64,000 nt of DNA from Vibrio intestinalis (GTDB taxonomy: Bacteria > Pseudomonadota > Gammaproteobacteria > Enterobacterales > Vibrionaceae), in assembly GCF_025195085.2 (NCBI RefSeq), contig NZ_JANAVY020000002.1, positions 210,184-274,183 on the forward strand, written 5' to 3'. The notes beneath the pieces are model-generated. The model saw only the letters and a program-made list of their open reading frames with translations. It did not search any database and had not been told where the DNA came from. The translations under genes were made by a program, and so were the position numbers. How positions within the stretch are numbered: the stretch's first letter is position 1; each line of letters starts with the position of its first letter. This document shows, in pieces, positions 50,988 through 60,410 of the stretch.

Positions 50988-51093
50988 TAATACCAATTCC
51001 AACAAACACTTGCTATCAATTCTAGACAAAAATTGAGCAATGTGTGCAAGTAAAATTAGGTTAATTTACGCGACGTTGCACAAATTGGTATTA
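50988..51093. repeat. 106-bp element with 11-bp terminal inverted repeats
   Basis: TAATACCAATT (50988-50998) and AATTGGTATTA (51083-51093) form perfect inverted ends. Inside, TTGC..TCAATT and AATTGAGCAA can pair to give a nested hairpin. The size, ends and position in an intergenic gap look like a small non-coding MITE-type or extragenic palindromic element. It lies between the ihfB start and the rpsA terminator, so it could carry or modify the ihfB promoter. Confidence 0.55.
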
Positions 51094-51150
51094 ATCCACA
51101 CGTTTCAGCCTAGTTTTTAACTAGGTCTCTGATTTATATGCTTTCCAATA

Positions 51151-51176
51151 AAAAAGGAGCCTTGCGGCTCCTTTTT
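51151..51176 (-). terminator. Rho-independent terminator of rpsA
   Basis: 11-bp stem AAAAAGGAGCC / GGCTCCTTTTT with loop TTGC and a U-run on the minus strand, 18 bases past the rpsA stop codon. Confidence 0.93.
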
Positions 51177-51193
51177 GCTATAGGGGAATTAAA

Positions 51194-52864
51194 TTATTCG
51201 CCTTTAGCTGCTTTGAAAGCGTCTGCCATAGCGTTACCGAATGAAGCATCATCTGCTTTGTTCAGTGAAGCCATTGCTTCTTGCTCTTCAGCTTCATCTT
51301 TAGCTTTGATAGATAGGTTGATTACGCGGTTCTTACGGTCTACACCTGTGAACTTAGCTTCAACACTGTCACCAGCGCTTAGGATTAGAGATGCATCTTC
51401 TACACGGTCACGAGCGATTTCAGATACGCGGATGTAACCTTCCACGCCTTCTTCTAGCTCAACAGTTGCGCCTTTAGCGTCTACTGCAGTAACAGTACCA
51501 GTTACAAGAACACCTTTCTTCTTCTCAGAAACGTAAGCGTTGAATGGGTCGTTTTCCATTTGCTTAACGCCTAGAGAGATGCGCTCACGCTCAGCATCTA
51601 CTGCTAGAACAACTGCAGAGATCTCGTCGCCTTTCTTGTACTCACGTACAGCTTCTTCGCCAGCAACATTCCAAGAAATGTCAGATAGGTGAACTAGACC
51701 GTCAATGCCGCCTTCTAGACCGATGAAGATACCGAAGTCAGTGATAGACTTGATCTTACCAGTAACTTTGTCGCCTTTAGCTTGCGCTTCAGCGAATGAC
51801 TGCCATGGGTTAGCTTTACACTGTTTTAGACCTAGAGAGATACGACGACGTTCTTCGTCAATCTCAAGAACCATAACCTCAACTTCGTCGCCAACATTAA
51901 CAACTTTAGATGGGTGGATGTTCTTGTTAGTCCAATCCATTTCAGAAACGTGAACTAGACCTTCAACGCCTTCTTCGATTTCAACGAAGCAGCCGTAGTC
52001 AGTTAGGTTAGTTACGCGACCAGATAGTTTGTGACCTTCTGGGTAACGCTTAGCGATTGCTACCCATGGATCTTCGCCTAGCTGCTTAAGACCTAGTGAT
52101 ACGCGAGTACGCTCACGGTCGAACTTAAGAACTTTAACTAGGATCTCGTCACCAACGTTAACGATCTCAGATGGGTGCTTAACACGCTTCCAAGCCATGT
52201 CAGTGATGTGTAGAAGACCGTCAACACCACCAAGATCAACGAACGCACCGTAGTCAGTAAGGTTCTTAACGATACCTTTAACTTCTGCACCTTCTTGTAG
52301 GTTTTCAAGAAGTTCATCACGCTCAACGCTGTTTTCAGATTCGATAACTGCGCGACGAGAAACAACTACGTTGTTACGCTTCTGGTCAAGTTTGATAACT
52401 TTGAACTCTAGCTCTTTGTTTTCTAGGTGAGCAGTGTCACGGATTGGGCGAACGTCTACTAGAGAACCTGGAAGGAAAGCACGGATACCGTTTAGTTCAA
52501 CAGTGAAACCGCCTTTAACTTTACCGTTGATGATACCAACAACAGTTTCAGCTTCTTCGCAAGCTTTCTCAAGAACGATCCAAGCTTCGTGACGCTTAGC
52601 TTTCTCACGAGAAAGTTGAGTCTCACCGAAACCATCTTCAACAGCGTCTAGAGCTACGTCTACTTCAGCGCCAACTTCAACTTCAAGTTCGCCAGCAGCG
52701 TTCTTGAACTGTTCAGCAGGGATAGCAGATTCAGACTTAAGACCAGCGTCAACAAGAACGAAACCGTTCTCGATAGCTACTACAGTACCTTTAACGATGC
52801 TGCCTTGTTGGAATTCTGTTTCGTTTAGAAACTCTTCAAAGAGTTGAGCAAAAGATTCAGTCAT
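51194..52864 (-). CDS. rpsA: 30S ribosomal protein S1
   Basis: Largest 30S protein; it binds mRNA leaders and helps unfold structured or weak translation start sites. Six S1/OB-fold repeats are visible by the recurring [22 protein letters not shown] and [14 protein letters not shown] words along the chain. Length is 556 residues (E. coli 557). The start has only a weak GAAG-type Shine-Dalgarno, and the leader contains two hairpins with GGA in the loops, as in the autoregulated E. coli rpsA leader. cmk lies just upstream, as in E. coli. Confidence 0.98.
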   Translation of the reverse strand: MTESFAQLFEEFLNETEFQQGSIVKGTVVAIENGFVLVDAGLKSESAIPAEQFKNAAGELEVEVGAEVDVALDAVEDGFGETQLSREKAKRHEAWIVLEKACEEAETVVGIINGKVKGGFTVELNGIRAFLPGSLVDVRPIRDTAHLENKELEFKVIKLDQKRNNVVVSRRAVIESENSVERDELLENLQEGAEVKGIVKNLTDYGAFVDLGGVDGLLHITDMAWKRVKHPSEIVNVGDEILVKVLKFDRERTRVSLGLKQLGEDPWVAIAKRYPEGHKLSGRVTNLTDYGCFVEIEEGVEGLVHVSEMDWTNKNIHPSKVVNVGDEVEVMVLEIDEERRRISLGLKQCKANPWQSFAEAQAKGDKVTGKIKSITDFGIFIGLEGGIDGLVHLSDISWNVAGEEAVREYKKGDEISAVVLAVDAERERISLGVKQMENDPFNAYVSEKKKGVLVTGTVTAVDAKGATVELEEGVEGYIRVSEIARDRVEDASLILSAGDSVEAKFTGVDRKNRVINLSIKAKDEAEEQEAMASLNKADDASFGNAMADAFKAAKGE

Positions 52865-52970
52865 TATTTAATCTTCAATAAATAAACGTCCACGGGTATC
52901 CTACCTCATGGGGTTGTTAAATTCGCCAGTCATCATCCTTGCGACCGACGCTCTGAGCTGACCCCGCTAA
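52865..52970 (-). promoter_or_regulatory. rpsA leader with two GGA-loop hairpins
   Basis: In the minus-strand RNA, 52925-52949 folds into a 7-bp stem (GUCGGUC / GACUGGC, two G-U pairs) with a loop containing AAGGA, and 52891-52910 folds into an 8-9 bp stem (one mismatch) capped by GGA. Next comes an AU-rich stretch and the weak start site. E. coli rpsA has a similar leader that allows efficient translation without a Shine-Dalgarno and repression by S1 itself. The function here is inferred from that parallel. Confidence 0.7.
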
Positions 52971-53651
52971 TTACGCAGTCAGTTTAGATTCAATATATTG
53001 TAGTGCTTTTTCCACAACTTCGTCGATACCCATCGACGTAGAATCAAGCACGAGCGCATCCTCTGCAGGGCGTAGTGGCGCCACTGGGCGATTACGATCT
53101 CGGTCGTCTCGCTCTTGGATCTCGCTCAAAAGGTCGTCAAATTTAACATCTAACCCCTTGCCTTGCAACTGTTTAAGGCGTCGATCCGCACGCTCTTCTG
53201 CGCTCGCATCTAGGAAGATTTTAACTTCAGCTTGTGGGAATACCACTGTGCCCATATCACGGCCATCAGCCACTAGGCCAGCACCTTCCGCAAAAGCACG
53301 TTGACGACGAAGTAGGGCTTCACGTACACGTGGCAGTGCCGCTACTTTAGATGCAGCCATACCAGTTTGCTCTTTACGTAGCTCTCCTGATACATCTTCA
53401 CCTTCTAAAATAACTTTAACCAACTCACCTTCAGCAATAAATTGAACGTCTAGATGAGTAGCCAGTGCTACTAGCGCATCTTCCGAATCAAGATCCACTC
53501 CGTGATGAATCGCTGCCAAAGCAAGCACTCGATAGATAGCACCAGAGTCAAGTAAGTGAAAACCTAGCTTACCTGCTAGCTGCATACAAAGCGTGCCTTT
53601 ACCAGCACCACTTGGCCCATCGACGGTAATTACCGGTGTATGAGTGGACAT
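52971..53651 (-). CDS. cmk: Cytidylate kinase
   Basis: Phosphorylates CMP and dCMP with ATP. The P-loop GPSGAGKGT is near residue 13; the family's conserved [11 protein letters not shown] and the lid Arg in [10 protein letters not shown] are present. Length is 226 residues (E. coli 227) from the ATG at 53651, which has TTGGAG 7 bases upstream; a longer frame to 53663 exists. In E. coli aroA lies not far upstream; here mlaA is the upstream neighbour, across a terminator. Confidence 0.96.
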   Translation of the reverse strand: MSTHTPVITVDGPSGAGKGTLCMQLAGKLGFHLLDSGAIYRVLALAAIHHGVDLDSEDALVALATHLDVQFIAEGELVKVILEGEDVSGELRKEQTGMAASKVAALPRVREALLRRQRAFAEGAGLVADGRDMGTVVFPQAEVKIFLDASAEERADRRLKQLQGKGLDVKFDDLLSEIQERDDRDRNRPVAPLRPAEDALVLDSTSMGIDEVVEKALQYIESKLTA

Positions 53652-53774
53652 GAAATACTCCAAGTTGGTTATCTGCCAGTGCGATGCTGCGCTGACTTTA
53701 TCGGCGACAAATTATAGTGGTAATTTCCCCAAGGTTCTAGGGAAGATTGCGTTTAACTTTGCGGCGTTGAAAAG

Positions 53775-53802
53775 AAAAAAGGCTTGGATAATCCAAGCCT
53801 TT
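53775..53802 (-). terminator. Rho-independent terminator of mlaA
   Basis: Stem AAGGCTTGG / CCAAGCCTT with an ATAAT loop and a U-run (TTTTTTCTTTTC) on the minus strand, 30 bases past the mlaA stop codon. Confidence 0.9.
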
Positions 53803-53831
53803 TGCAAGTTTACTATTTGATGTTCTATCAA

Positions 53832-54581
53832 TTAGAAATCTTCTAAATATTCGTCCAAGTACTCTTCTTCCGCTTCATCAACCTGCTCGGTATCAAGCTC
53901 TGCTTTGAAGTCTTGGTGTTGCAAGTAGATATCACGAGTTAACGCGTACGGATCTGGAGAGTTCTCTAGTAGAGACTCTTGCGTCACTAATGCCGCGCGC
54001 GACTCCATTCCTTCAAGCGCCCATTTACCCAAGCCAGCCCAAAAGTTTAGATAAGAAAGTGGCACATACATACCATCAACGAAATCTAAGCTTTCTCTTG
54101 CAGTCCATGGTCCGTAACCCGGCACCATCACGTAAGGGCCATTGCCCACACCATAATGACCAGCTGCATCACCTAATGCTTTATCACTGTGATCGGTGAT
54201 TCCGGCATCGGATGCAATATCTATCAGACCTAATAAACCGAATGTACTGTTAATCCAAAAACGGTTGAAGTGATCAAATGCCTTGCCACCGTTACCCATT
54301 AACAGATTGTTGACCATACTTGAAGGCTCATCTAAGTTACTCAGTACATTAGATATGCCGATGCGTACTGGACGAGGCGTATATTCCACATAAGTGAGAG
54401 AAACAGGACGCACAAGATAAGGGTCAAGGTAGTCGTAATTGATCGCCCACATTGAACGGTTAAAACCCTCGAACGGATCATTAACGCCCGTATCATAACC
54501 TTGCTCTTCTGGAGCACTTGCACAACCCGATAATAACAGAACGGTCAGCAAGGAGAGCCAAAACCTTAGTTTACACTTCAT
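53832..54581 (-). CDS. mlaA: Outer-membrane lipoprotein MlaA (VacJ)
   Basis: Lipoprotein of the Mla pathway that removes mislocalised phospholipids from the outer leaflet of the outer membrane. The signal peptide ends in the lipobox LSGC, giving a lipidated Cys at about residue 20. Family segments are NDPFEGFNRSMWAINYDYLDPYL, MVPGYGPWTARE and the acidic C-terminus (EEEYLDEYLEDF). From the ATG at 54581 the protein is 249 residues (E. coli 251). An earlier ATG at 54593 directly follows the T6 run of the ccm terminator. The other mla genes (mlaB-F) are not in the window. Its promoter must lie inside or before that terminator. Confidence 0.92.
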   Translation of the reverse strand: MKCKLRFWLSLLTVLLLSGCASAPEEQGYDTGVNDPFEGFNRSMWAINYDYLDPYLVRPVSLTYVEYTPRPVRIGISNVLSNLDEPSSMVNNLLMGNGGKAFDHFNRFWINSTFGLLGLIDIASDAGITDHSDKALGDAAGHYGVGNGPYVMVPGYGPWTARESLDFVDGMYVPLSYLNFWAGLGKWALEGMESRAALVTQESLLENSPDPYALTRDIYLQHQDFKAELDTEQVDEAEEEYLDEYLEDF

Positions 54582-54593
54582 TGATATATCCAT

Positions 54594-54620
54594 AAAAAAG
54601 GCTAGAGTTATACTCTAGCC
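54594..54620 (-). terminator. Rho-independent terminator of the ccm operon
   Basis: 9-bp stem GGCTAGAGT / ACTCTAGCC with a 3-base loop and a U6 run on the minus strand, ending one base before the first possible mlaA start codon. Confidence 0.88.
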
Positions 54621-54644
54621 TAGTTTACTCATAAACGAGTGTTA

Positions 54645-55862
54645 TTAATACTGTTTCTCAATTATAACTGAAACAGATTGACCCATTTCTGCCGCTTGGC
54701 TTTCACCAAACCAGTCACCATCTTTCGTCGCTACATTGCCGTCGTTATCGATTCGAACGCGTACCATATAGTTCTCAAGTTGAGATAACTTTTGCCCTTG
54801 CATCATGCTGTTACCGTCATCGAGTACAACCGTTCTTGGGAAAGTACCTAGCGGATAACGTGCCGCTGCAACAGGAACTGGAGAACCATCAGCATTGTGT
54901 ACCGATACAATCAACGCAGCGCTCGGGCTAGCCTGAACATTTGGCGCAAGCTCAATCGATACGGAAACTGATTTCCCACTGTTTGGCGCGATGCCCATTT
55001 GTCTCTGAGCATTTTCAATACTGCGTGACAGCATTTCAAAACGCTCATCTTTCGGCCCAATCATCTGTTGCATGATGCTCCAATAACGCACAGCGGCATT
55101 AAAGTCTTTACGCTCATACGCATCAAACGCCAGCAAAGAGAACACGCGTAAATCCACGTAATCTTGCTGAATCAGCTTCGCCAGCAACTTACGCGCTTTA
55201 TCTTGATCAGTGGGTTCTTGTGAAAGCATCAAGGCTTGCGCATAGCCCAGCATGATATCTGGGTTATCGCCCTCTAGATCATACGCTTTGCTCATTGCGC
55301 CCGTAGCTGTGGTGACATCGCGGTTAGCTAACGCGATTCGGCCTAGCAGTAACCACCCTTCGGCTTCTTCAGGTTTGTAGTAAAGCTGTGTGCGTAGCGC
55401 CAGCGTTAAGTCTTGCATCTCATCTTCTGTCAGCGATGTTGCTTCAGGAGAAGAAAGCTTTTTAGACAATGCGCCAAGGTTTGAGCTCACCTGTTGCCAC
55501 TGCATCACATCTTCTGCAGCACCAAACTTGTAGTACATACCGTAAGACAACCCCATCAAAAGCAACATCGAAGGCACAAGCACTAACAGTGGGTTCGTTT
55601 TCGATGTGCCAGCTTGCTCACCGTCAACAGGAATATCATCCAGTAGTGACTGTTTTAAGTCAGCAATCAACTCTTGTTGATCGTTAACTAAACCTTCACT
55701 GGTTTCTTCTTCAAGCTCAGACAGTCTGTCTTTGTAAAACGCTTTGTTCAGTTCATCACGCAGCGCTTGGTCATTGTTTGCCTTGTTCTTAATCAGTGGC
55801 CACGCAATCAGCAAGCCACTTAGAACGATTAGGATGATCGAGGCAATCCAAAATAGTGTCAT
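54645..55862 (-). CDS. ccmI: Cytochrome c biogenesis protein CcmI
   Basis: Inner-membrane TPR protein that binds apocytochrome c and hands it to CcmH for haem ligation. An N-terminal membrane segment (about 2-22) and a second (about 95-115) flank a short cytoplasmic coiled coil; the periplasmic part has a TPR-like stretch (about 150-290) and a C-terminal domain of beta type. Length is 405 residues. Its ATG overlaps the ccmH stop by one base. It is the last gene of the operon, as is usual outside the enterobacteria, in which CcmI is fused to CcmH. Confidence 0.9.
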   Translation of the reverse strand: MTLFWIASIILIVLSGLLIAWPLIKNKANNDQALRDELNKAFYKDRLSELEEETSEGLVNDQQELIADLKQSLLDDIPVDGEQAGTSKTNPLLVLVPSMLLLMGLSYGMYYKFGAAEDVMQWQQVSSNLGALSKKLSSPEATSLTEDEMQDLTLALRTQLYYKPEEAEGWLLLGRIALANRDVTTATGAMSKAYDLEGDNPDIMLGYAQALMLSQEPTDQDKARKLLAKLIQQDYVDLRVFSLLAFDAYERKDFNAAVRYWSIMQQMIGPKDERFEMLSRSIENAQRQMGIAPNSGKSVSVSIELAPNVQASPSAALIVSVHNADGSPVPVAAARYPLGTFPRTVVLDDGNSMMQGQKLSQLENYMVRVRIDNDGNVATKDGDWFGESQAAEMGQSVSVIIEKQY

Positions 55863-56344
55863 TATTGTTTGTCTCCATCATTGTCATCACCAAGCAGCGC
55901 TTTGAGACGTTGCTCTTTGTCTTGATCCCATTCTTCACTGACCGTTTCTGGTTGTTGCTTACCTTTGCGGCTGCGCACAACAATAAACCCAAAACCAATC
56001 AGTAAAACTGAAATAGGACCAAGCCACAGGATGGAGGTCGCCCACGTAAACGGTGGGTTATAAGTAACAAAATTACCGTAGCGAGCAATCATGTAATCGA
56101 CGATTTCGTCTTTGTCTTTGCCCTCTTTGGTCATTTCATACACTTTCTGACGAAGGTCTTGCGCAAGTTCTGCGTTCGAATCGGCGATCGTGTTGTTCTG
56201 ACATTTAGGACAACGCAAGGTATTACCAAGTTCTTTAAACTGCTGCTCTTGCTCTAGGTTTTCAAACTCATACACTTCAATCGTGGCATGAGCCACCATT
56301 GAAAAAGAACAAGCGATCAAGAATGCGAAAATCCACTTTTTCAT
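55862..56344 (-). CDS. ccmH: Cytochrome c maturation protein CcmH
   Basis: Thiol-disulfide component of the haem ligase complex. A signal/anchor at the N-terminus is followed by the catalytic LRCPKCQNNTIADSNAELA motif with its CxxC (about residues 40-43), then a membrane segment (about 105-125) and a charged cytoplasmic tail. At 160 residues it is the short type, lacking the C-terminal TPR domain of E. coli CcmH because CcmI supplies it. Its ATG overlaps the ccmG stop by four bases. Confidence 0.94.
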   Translation of the reverse strand: MKKWIFAFLIACSFSMVAHATIEVYEFENLEQEQQFKELGNTLRCPKCQNNTIADSNAELAQDLRQKVYEMTKEGKDKDEIVDYMIARYGNFVTYNPPFTWATSILWLGPISVLLIGFGFIVVRSRKGKQQPETVSEEWDQDKEQRLKALLGDDNDGDKQ

Positions 56345-56895
56345 TGTTTCGCCTCCTCAACCATTTGTTGATACATAGGTTGCAGCTTCTCTTGCCAGTT
56401 ACGCGGATTTACATCGCCTACGTGGCGATAACGAATCACGCCATTGGCATCAATCAAGAAAGTTTCCGGTGCACCATAGACGCCGAGGTCTAAACCAAGC
56501 ATGCCATCGCCATCAAACAAGCTGATTAGGTATGGGTTACCTAAGTCATTCAACCAGCCTACGGCTTTATCACGTTGGTCTTTGTAGTTAAGGCCGATAA
56601 TTTTCACGCCTTTACCTGCAAGCTCATTAAGGTACTGGTGCTCTGCATAACAAGTCGGGCACCACGTCGCCCATACGTTCAGAAGTAATGGCTCACCTTT
56701 AAAAATGCCTTGGTCATACAGCTTACCCGGCTCAGCTAAATCTTCTAAGCGGAACTCAGGGACGTTTTTACCCACCAAAACCGATTCAAGTTTCGTTGGA
56801 TCGTCACCTTCTGCGTTTTTCACTAGCTGAGTAACAAAAACCGACACTAATGCCATGAATGCCACAAGTGGAATAAATAGAAGTTTCTTGTTCAT
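56341..56895 (-). CDS. ccmG: Thiol:disulfide interchange protein CcmG (DsbE)
   Basis: Periplasmic thioredoxin-like reductant for apocytochrome c, anchored by an N-terminal membrane helix (about 5-22). The active site is WATWCPTCYAEH, with the CxxC at about residues 79-82, and the cis-Pro is in YGAPETFLID. Length is 184 residues (E. coli 185). The gene starts one base past the ccmF stop. Confidence 0.94.
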   Translation of the reverse strand: MNKKLLFIPLVAFMALVSVFVTQLVKNAEGDDPTKLESVLVGKNVPEFRLEDLAEPGKLYDQGIFKGEPLLLNVWATWCPTCYAEHQYLNELAGKGVKIIGLNYKDQRDKAVGWLNDLGNPYLISLFDGDGMLGLDLGVYGAPETFLIDANGVIRYRHVGDVNPRNWQEKLQPMYQQMVEEAKQ

Positions 56896-58854
56896 TTACG
56901 CCTCCTGCTTACTGGCTTTCTTTCTGAAACGGTAACGCTTGTCACTGATTGCCAACGCACCACCTAATGCCATGATGAATGAGCCAGCCCAAATCCAGTT
57001 TACAAACGGTTTGTAGTAAATACGTACTGCCCATGATTTATTATCGTCAAGGCGGTCACCCATCGCCACGTATAAGTCACGAGTGACACTACGATCAATG
57101 GCCGCTTCAGTCATCATCGAACGAGCGGTTTGATAGAAACGTTTTTCAGCGTGTAACGTGTTGATAGGCTTGCCATTAAGGGTAATATCGAAATCAGCAA
57201 TGTAGCCATCATAGTTCGGGCCGTCACTGTCTCGCACACCTGAGAAGTAGAAGTTATAACCTTGCAATTGGAAGTTATCACCCGGCGCTAAACGCACATC
57301 GCGTTCAATGCTGTAGTTTTGCACCATCGCAATACCAATCACGGTCACGGCTAAACCAAGGTGACCTAAAATCATCGCCCAATGGCTGCGCTGCAATTTG
57401 GTAATACCAACAGCAAAACTATGACGGTGTGTCGCGCGTTGGTACATCTCGTAGCCATGCATCAAAATAATCCACATCGCCATCACCCAGCCGATATAAG
57501 CCATCACTAGGAACTGATCCGAGAAAATCGTGTTGAAAACCCACGCAAGAACAAGCGAAGCTACGCCTGAAATCAGCATAGGTTTTGCCAAGCTCGACAG
57601 GTTATCACGCTTCCAACGAACTAATGGACCGATACCAAGTAAGAACGAGAATGGAATCATCAGCCATGCAAACAACATGTCGAAGAAAGGCGTACCAATA
57701 GAAACTGAGCCTAAACCAATCTGCTTGTGTACTAATGGCAGCAATGTACCAACAAGCACGACCATGAGCGCGGTAATCAGCAGTACGTTGTTAGCCAGCA
57801 AAGCATTTTCACGCGACACTAAATCAAAGTTACCACGCACTCGTACTGACGCGCCTTTCACGGCAAATAGCAATAAAGAACCACCGATAACGAAGACCAA
57901 GAAGCCAAGGATGAACATGCCGCGAGACGGATCGGACGCAAACGCATGCACCGAAACCAAAATACCGGAACGTACAAGGAAAGTACCGAGCAAGCTAAGC
58001 GAGAATGCTGAGATAGCCAGTAATACTGTCCACGCTTTAAATGTGCCGCGCTTTTCGGTGACAGCAAGTGAGTGCATTAATGCGGTACCTGCTAGCCAAG
58101 GCATAAAGGATGCATTCTCTACTGGATCCCAGAACCACCAACCACCCCAGCCAAGCTCGTAGTAAGCCCACCAAGAACCTAGTGCAATACCTAAAGTTAG
58201 GAAAAGCCAAGCTGCGGTTGTCCAAGGACGAGACCAACGCGCCCATGCTGTATCTAAACGACCTGTCATCAATGATGCAATCGCGAACGAGAAAGCAACC
58301 GAGAAGCCTACGTAGCCCATGTACAGCATTGGTGGGTGAATAATCAGACCCGGGTCTTGCAACAATGGGTTTAAGTCTCGACCGTCAACTGGGAAGAAAG
58401 GCAACGTGCGTAAGAATGGGTTAGACGTCACAATGATAAACAGCAAGAAGCCGACAGTGATCATACCCATTACCGCTAGCACACGTGCTACGGACTCTTG
58501 TGGCATGCCACGGCTAAACGACGCAACGGCCACAGTCCAAGCCGCTTGGATTAGCACCCAAAGCAGTAATGACCCTTCATGCGCGCCCCAAACCGCGGTT
58601 AAACGGTAATACCAAGGCAGTTGGCTGTTTGAGTTATTCGCAACGTAACTTAACGTAAAATCATTGGTGTAAAATGCCCAAAGCAGCACACCGAATGAGA
58701 TCGAAAGTAAAAGAAACATACCCCAAGACAATGGTCTTGCGGTATTCATTAACATAGTGTTATTTCGTGATGCTCCTATCAACGGCAGTATGCTGAGCAA
58801 TACTGCCATCGCAAGAGAAACGATCAGCGCAAAGTGACCAATTTCAGCAATCAT
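56896..58854 (-). CDS. ccmF: Cytochrome c haem lyase subunit CcmF
   Basis: Large inner-membrane protein with about 15 transmembrane segments that, with CcmH and CcmI, attaches haem to apocytochrome c. The haem-handling WWD domain is clear ([19 protein letters not shown] near residue 230-248). Length is 652 residues (E. coli 647). The gene overlaps the ccmE stop codon by four bases, so the two are translationally coupled. Confidence 0.96.
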   Translation of the reverse strand: MIAEIGHFALIVSLAMAVLLSILPLIGASRNNTMLMNTARPLSWGMFLLLSISFGVLLWAFYTNDFTLSYVANNSNSQLPWYYRLTAVWGAHEGSLLLWVLIQAAWTVAVASFSRGMPQESVARVLAVMGMITVGFLLFIIVTSNPFLRTLPFFPVDGRDLNPLLQDPGLIIHPPMLYMGYVGFSVAFSFAIASLMTGRLDTAWARWSRPWTTAAWLFLTLGIALGSWWAYYELGWGGWWFWDPVENASFMPWLAGTALMHSLAVTEKRGTFKAWTVLLAISAFSLSLLGTFLVRSGILVSVHAFASDPSRGMFILGFLVFVIGGSLLLFAVKGASVRVRGNFDLVSRENALLANNVLLITALMVVLVGTLLPLVHKQIGLGSVSIGTPFFDMLFAWLMIPFSFLLGIGPLVRWKRDNLSSLAKPMLISGVASLVLAWVFNTIFSDQFLVMAYIGWVMAMWIILMHGYEMYQRATHRHSFAVGITKLQRSHWAMILGHLGLAVTVIGIAMVQNYSIERDVRLAPGDNFQLQGYNFYFSGVRDSDGPNYDGYIADFDITLNGKPINTLHAEKRFYQTARSMMTEAAIDRSVTRDLYVAMGDRLDDNKSWAVRIYYKPFVNWIWAGSFIMALGGALAISDKRYRFRKKASKQEA

Positions 58855-59336
58855 TCACCGCTTCCTTGTTTTTGTTGTTCTGTGTAATCAAGAGGCTGAT
58901 GAGACTTTTGCATCGCTTCTGCCACTTCTGGTGGCATGTACTCTTCATCGTGTTTGGCTAACACTTCAAATGCTTCTACTGTAGTTGAATCTAACAACAC
59001 ACCTTGCGCCACAATACCCTGCCCTTCACGGAACAGATCCGGCAAAATACCGTCGTATACGATGGTCACTTTAGGGCCAACATCGTGCAAATCGAACGAT
59101 ACACGTAAGGATTCACTATCACGCTTCACTGAACCTTCAACCACCATACCGCCAATACGCAAGCGCTGACCAACCTGTGGTTTAGTACCATCCGGTTTGC
59201 CTTGCACAAGTTCAGTCGGTGTATAGAACAAGTCCATATTTTGGTTTAACGCATACAGCATCAAACCAATAGTGGACGATATACCCAGAAAAATCGCAAG
59301 AACAATTGTGAGCCTCTTTTTACGTCTTGGGTTCAT
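58851..59336 (-). CDS. ccmE: Haem chaperone CcmE
   Basis: Membrane-anchored periplasmic haem chaperone. The haem-binding His is His129 in LAKHDEEY, with Tyr133, matching His130 and Tyr134 of E. coli. An N-terminal membrane helix (about 9-28) and an OB-fold core precede it; the C-terminal tail after the motif is disordered. Length is 161 residues. It is coupled to ccmD and ccmF by four-base overlaps on both sides. Confidence 0.95.
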   Translation of the reverse strand: MNPRRKKRLTIVLAIFLGISSTIGLMLYALNQNMDLFYTPTELVQGKPDGTKPQVGQRLRIGGMVVEGSVKRDSESLRVSFDLHDVGPKVTIVYDGILPDLFREGQGIVAQGVLLDSTTVEAFEVLAKHDEEYMPPEVAEAMQKSHQPLDYTEQQKQGSGE

Positions 59337-59539
59337 AAGGTATTCTCCAAATTCTTAGCGGCATCGATGCGAGCTTGACGCTCAACTTTAGCCTGAACTT
59401 CATTAAGCAGGGTTTTATGTCGTCGAACGCTGCTAACAAGCAATGCGATCATTACGAAGAAAGTGATACCGAAAGAGCTCCATACATAACCGGCGTAGCC
59501 ACCCATGGCCAAAAAATCACTCAAAGATTCAAAATGCAT
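59333..59539 (-). CDS. ccmD: Haem exporter protein CcmD
   Basis: 68-residue single-pass membrane protein that helps CcmC load haem onto CcmE. The short N-terminal region ([19 protein letters not shown]), the single membrane segment (about 20-38) and the basic C-terminal tail ([20 protein letters not shown]) are typical. It sits between ccmC and ccmE with overlapping or near-overlapping ends. Confidence 0.92.
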   Translation of the reverse strand: MHFESLSDFLAMGGYAGYVWSSFGITFFVMIALLVSSVRRHKTLLNEVQAKVERQARIDAAKNLENTL

Positions 59540-59541
59540 GA

Positions 59542-60294
59542 TCAGTTACCTCTCTGAGTCGCACGAGAAGAAAGGGCGACCACCCAAGGGCGGTGACTTT
59601 CTTTGCTTATAATCTCGTTACGTAAACGAACCATAGTTAGAGCACCAAAGAAAAATGCGAAACCGAAAATGTTTAACAGCAGCGGCCATAACATATCGTT
59701 GGAGATCGAAGGTTTATCAAACTTAGTAATCGTTGCGCCTTGGTGCAGCGTATTCCACCACTCCACTGAGAAGTGAATGATTGGCAAATTAACCACGCCA
59801 ACAATCGCCAAAATACCCGCCGCTTTAGCCGCCGTTTTTTGATCATCAAACGCATGGTAAAGAGCGATAACACCAAGATATAAGAATAGAAGAATTAGCT
59901 CTGAGGTAAGGCGAGCATCCCATACCCACCATGTACCCCACATTGGCTTGCCCCATACCGCACCGGTCAACAGAGCGATAAAAGTAAACACTGCGCCGAT
60001 AGGAGCCATAGCCAGTGCCGCCATATCCGACAAACGGATTTGCCAAACAAGACCAATGAATGCAGCAATAGCCATCGACATGTAGACACCCATCGACCAA
60101 ATAGCCGAAGGCACATGAATATAGATAATTCGGAAGCTGTCACCTTGCTGATAATCAGAAGGTGCAAAAGCTAGTCCCCATACGGTACCGACTGATAAAC
60201 ACAGCAGCGCCAATATAGAAAACCAGGGCAATAACTTACCACACAGCTGGTAAGCGGATTCAGGCTTTGCATAAGGATGTAGCCATTTCCACAT
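59542..60294 (-). CDS. ccmC: Haem exporter protein CcmC
   Basis: Six-pass inner-membrane protein that transfers haem to CcmE. The WWD haem-handling domain is visible in GTWWVWDARLTSELILL (about residue 125-140), with conserved His residues on the periplasmic side (HVPSAIWSMG and HFSVEWWNTLHQ). Length is 250 residues (E. coli 245). It is separated from ccmB by 116 bases, the only real gap within the ccm operon. Confidence 0.95.
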   Translation of the reverse strand: MWKWLHPYAKPESAYQLCGKLLPWFSILALLCLSVGTVWGLAFAPSDYQQGDSFRIIYIHVPSAIWSMGVYMSMAIAAFIGLVWQIRLSDMAALAMAPIGAVFTFIALLTGAVWGKPMWGTWWVWDARLTSELILLFLYLGVIALYHAFDDQKTAAKAAGILAIVGVVNLPIIHFSVEWWNTLHQGATITKFDKPSISNDMLWPLLLNIFGFAFFFGALTMVRLRNEIISKESHRPWVVALSSRATQRGN

Positions 60295-60410
60295 GTTTGT
60301 TCTCGCTCTTTACTTCAGTTTTTTGTGTTGCGCTTCAAAAATTTGCTACGCAATAATTATTAGTTTTGTAATTTATATAATGGGAATTTTTCGTGCTTGA
60401 TCGAAAACAA

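Noticed and set aside
50949..51029. 27-residue N-terminal extension of IHF beta
   Set aside because: IHF beta is 94 residues in relatives; the extension overlaps the repeat-ended element and shows no conserved sequence.
57530..58162. 210-residue plus-strand frame antisense to ccmF
   Set aside because: ccmF is certain on the other strand; the antisense translation is Ser/Thr/Pro-rich, as expected from reversed membrane-protein codons.
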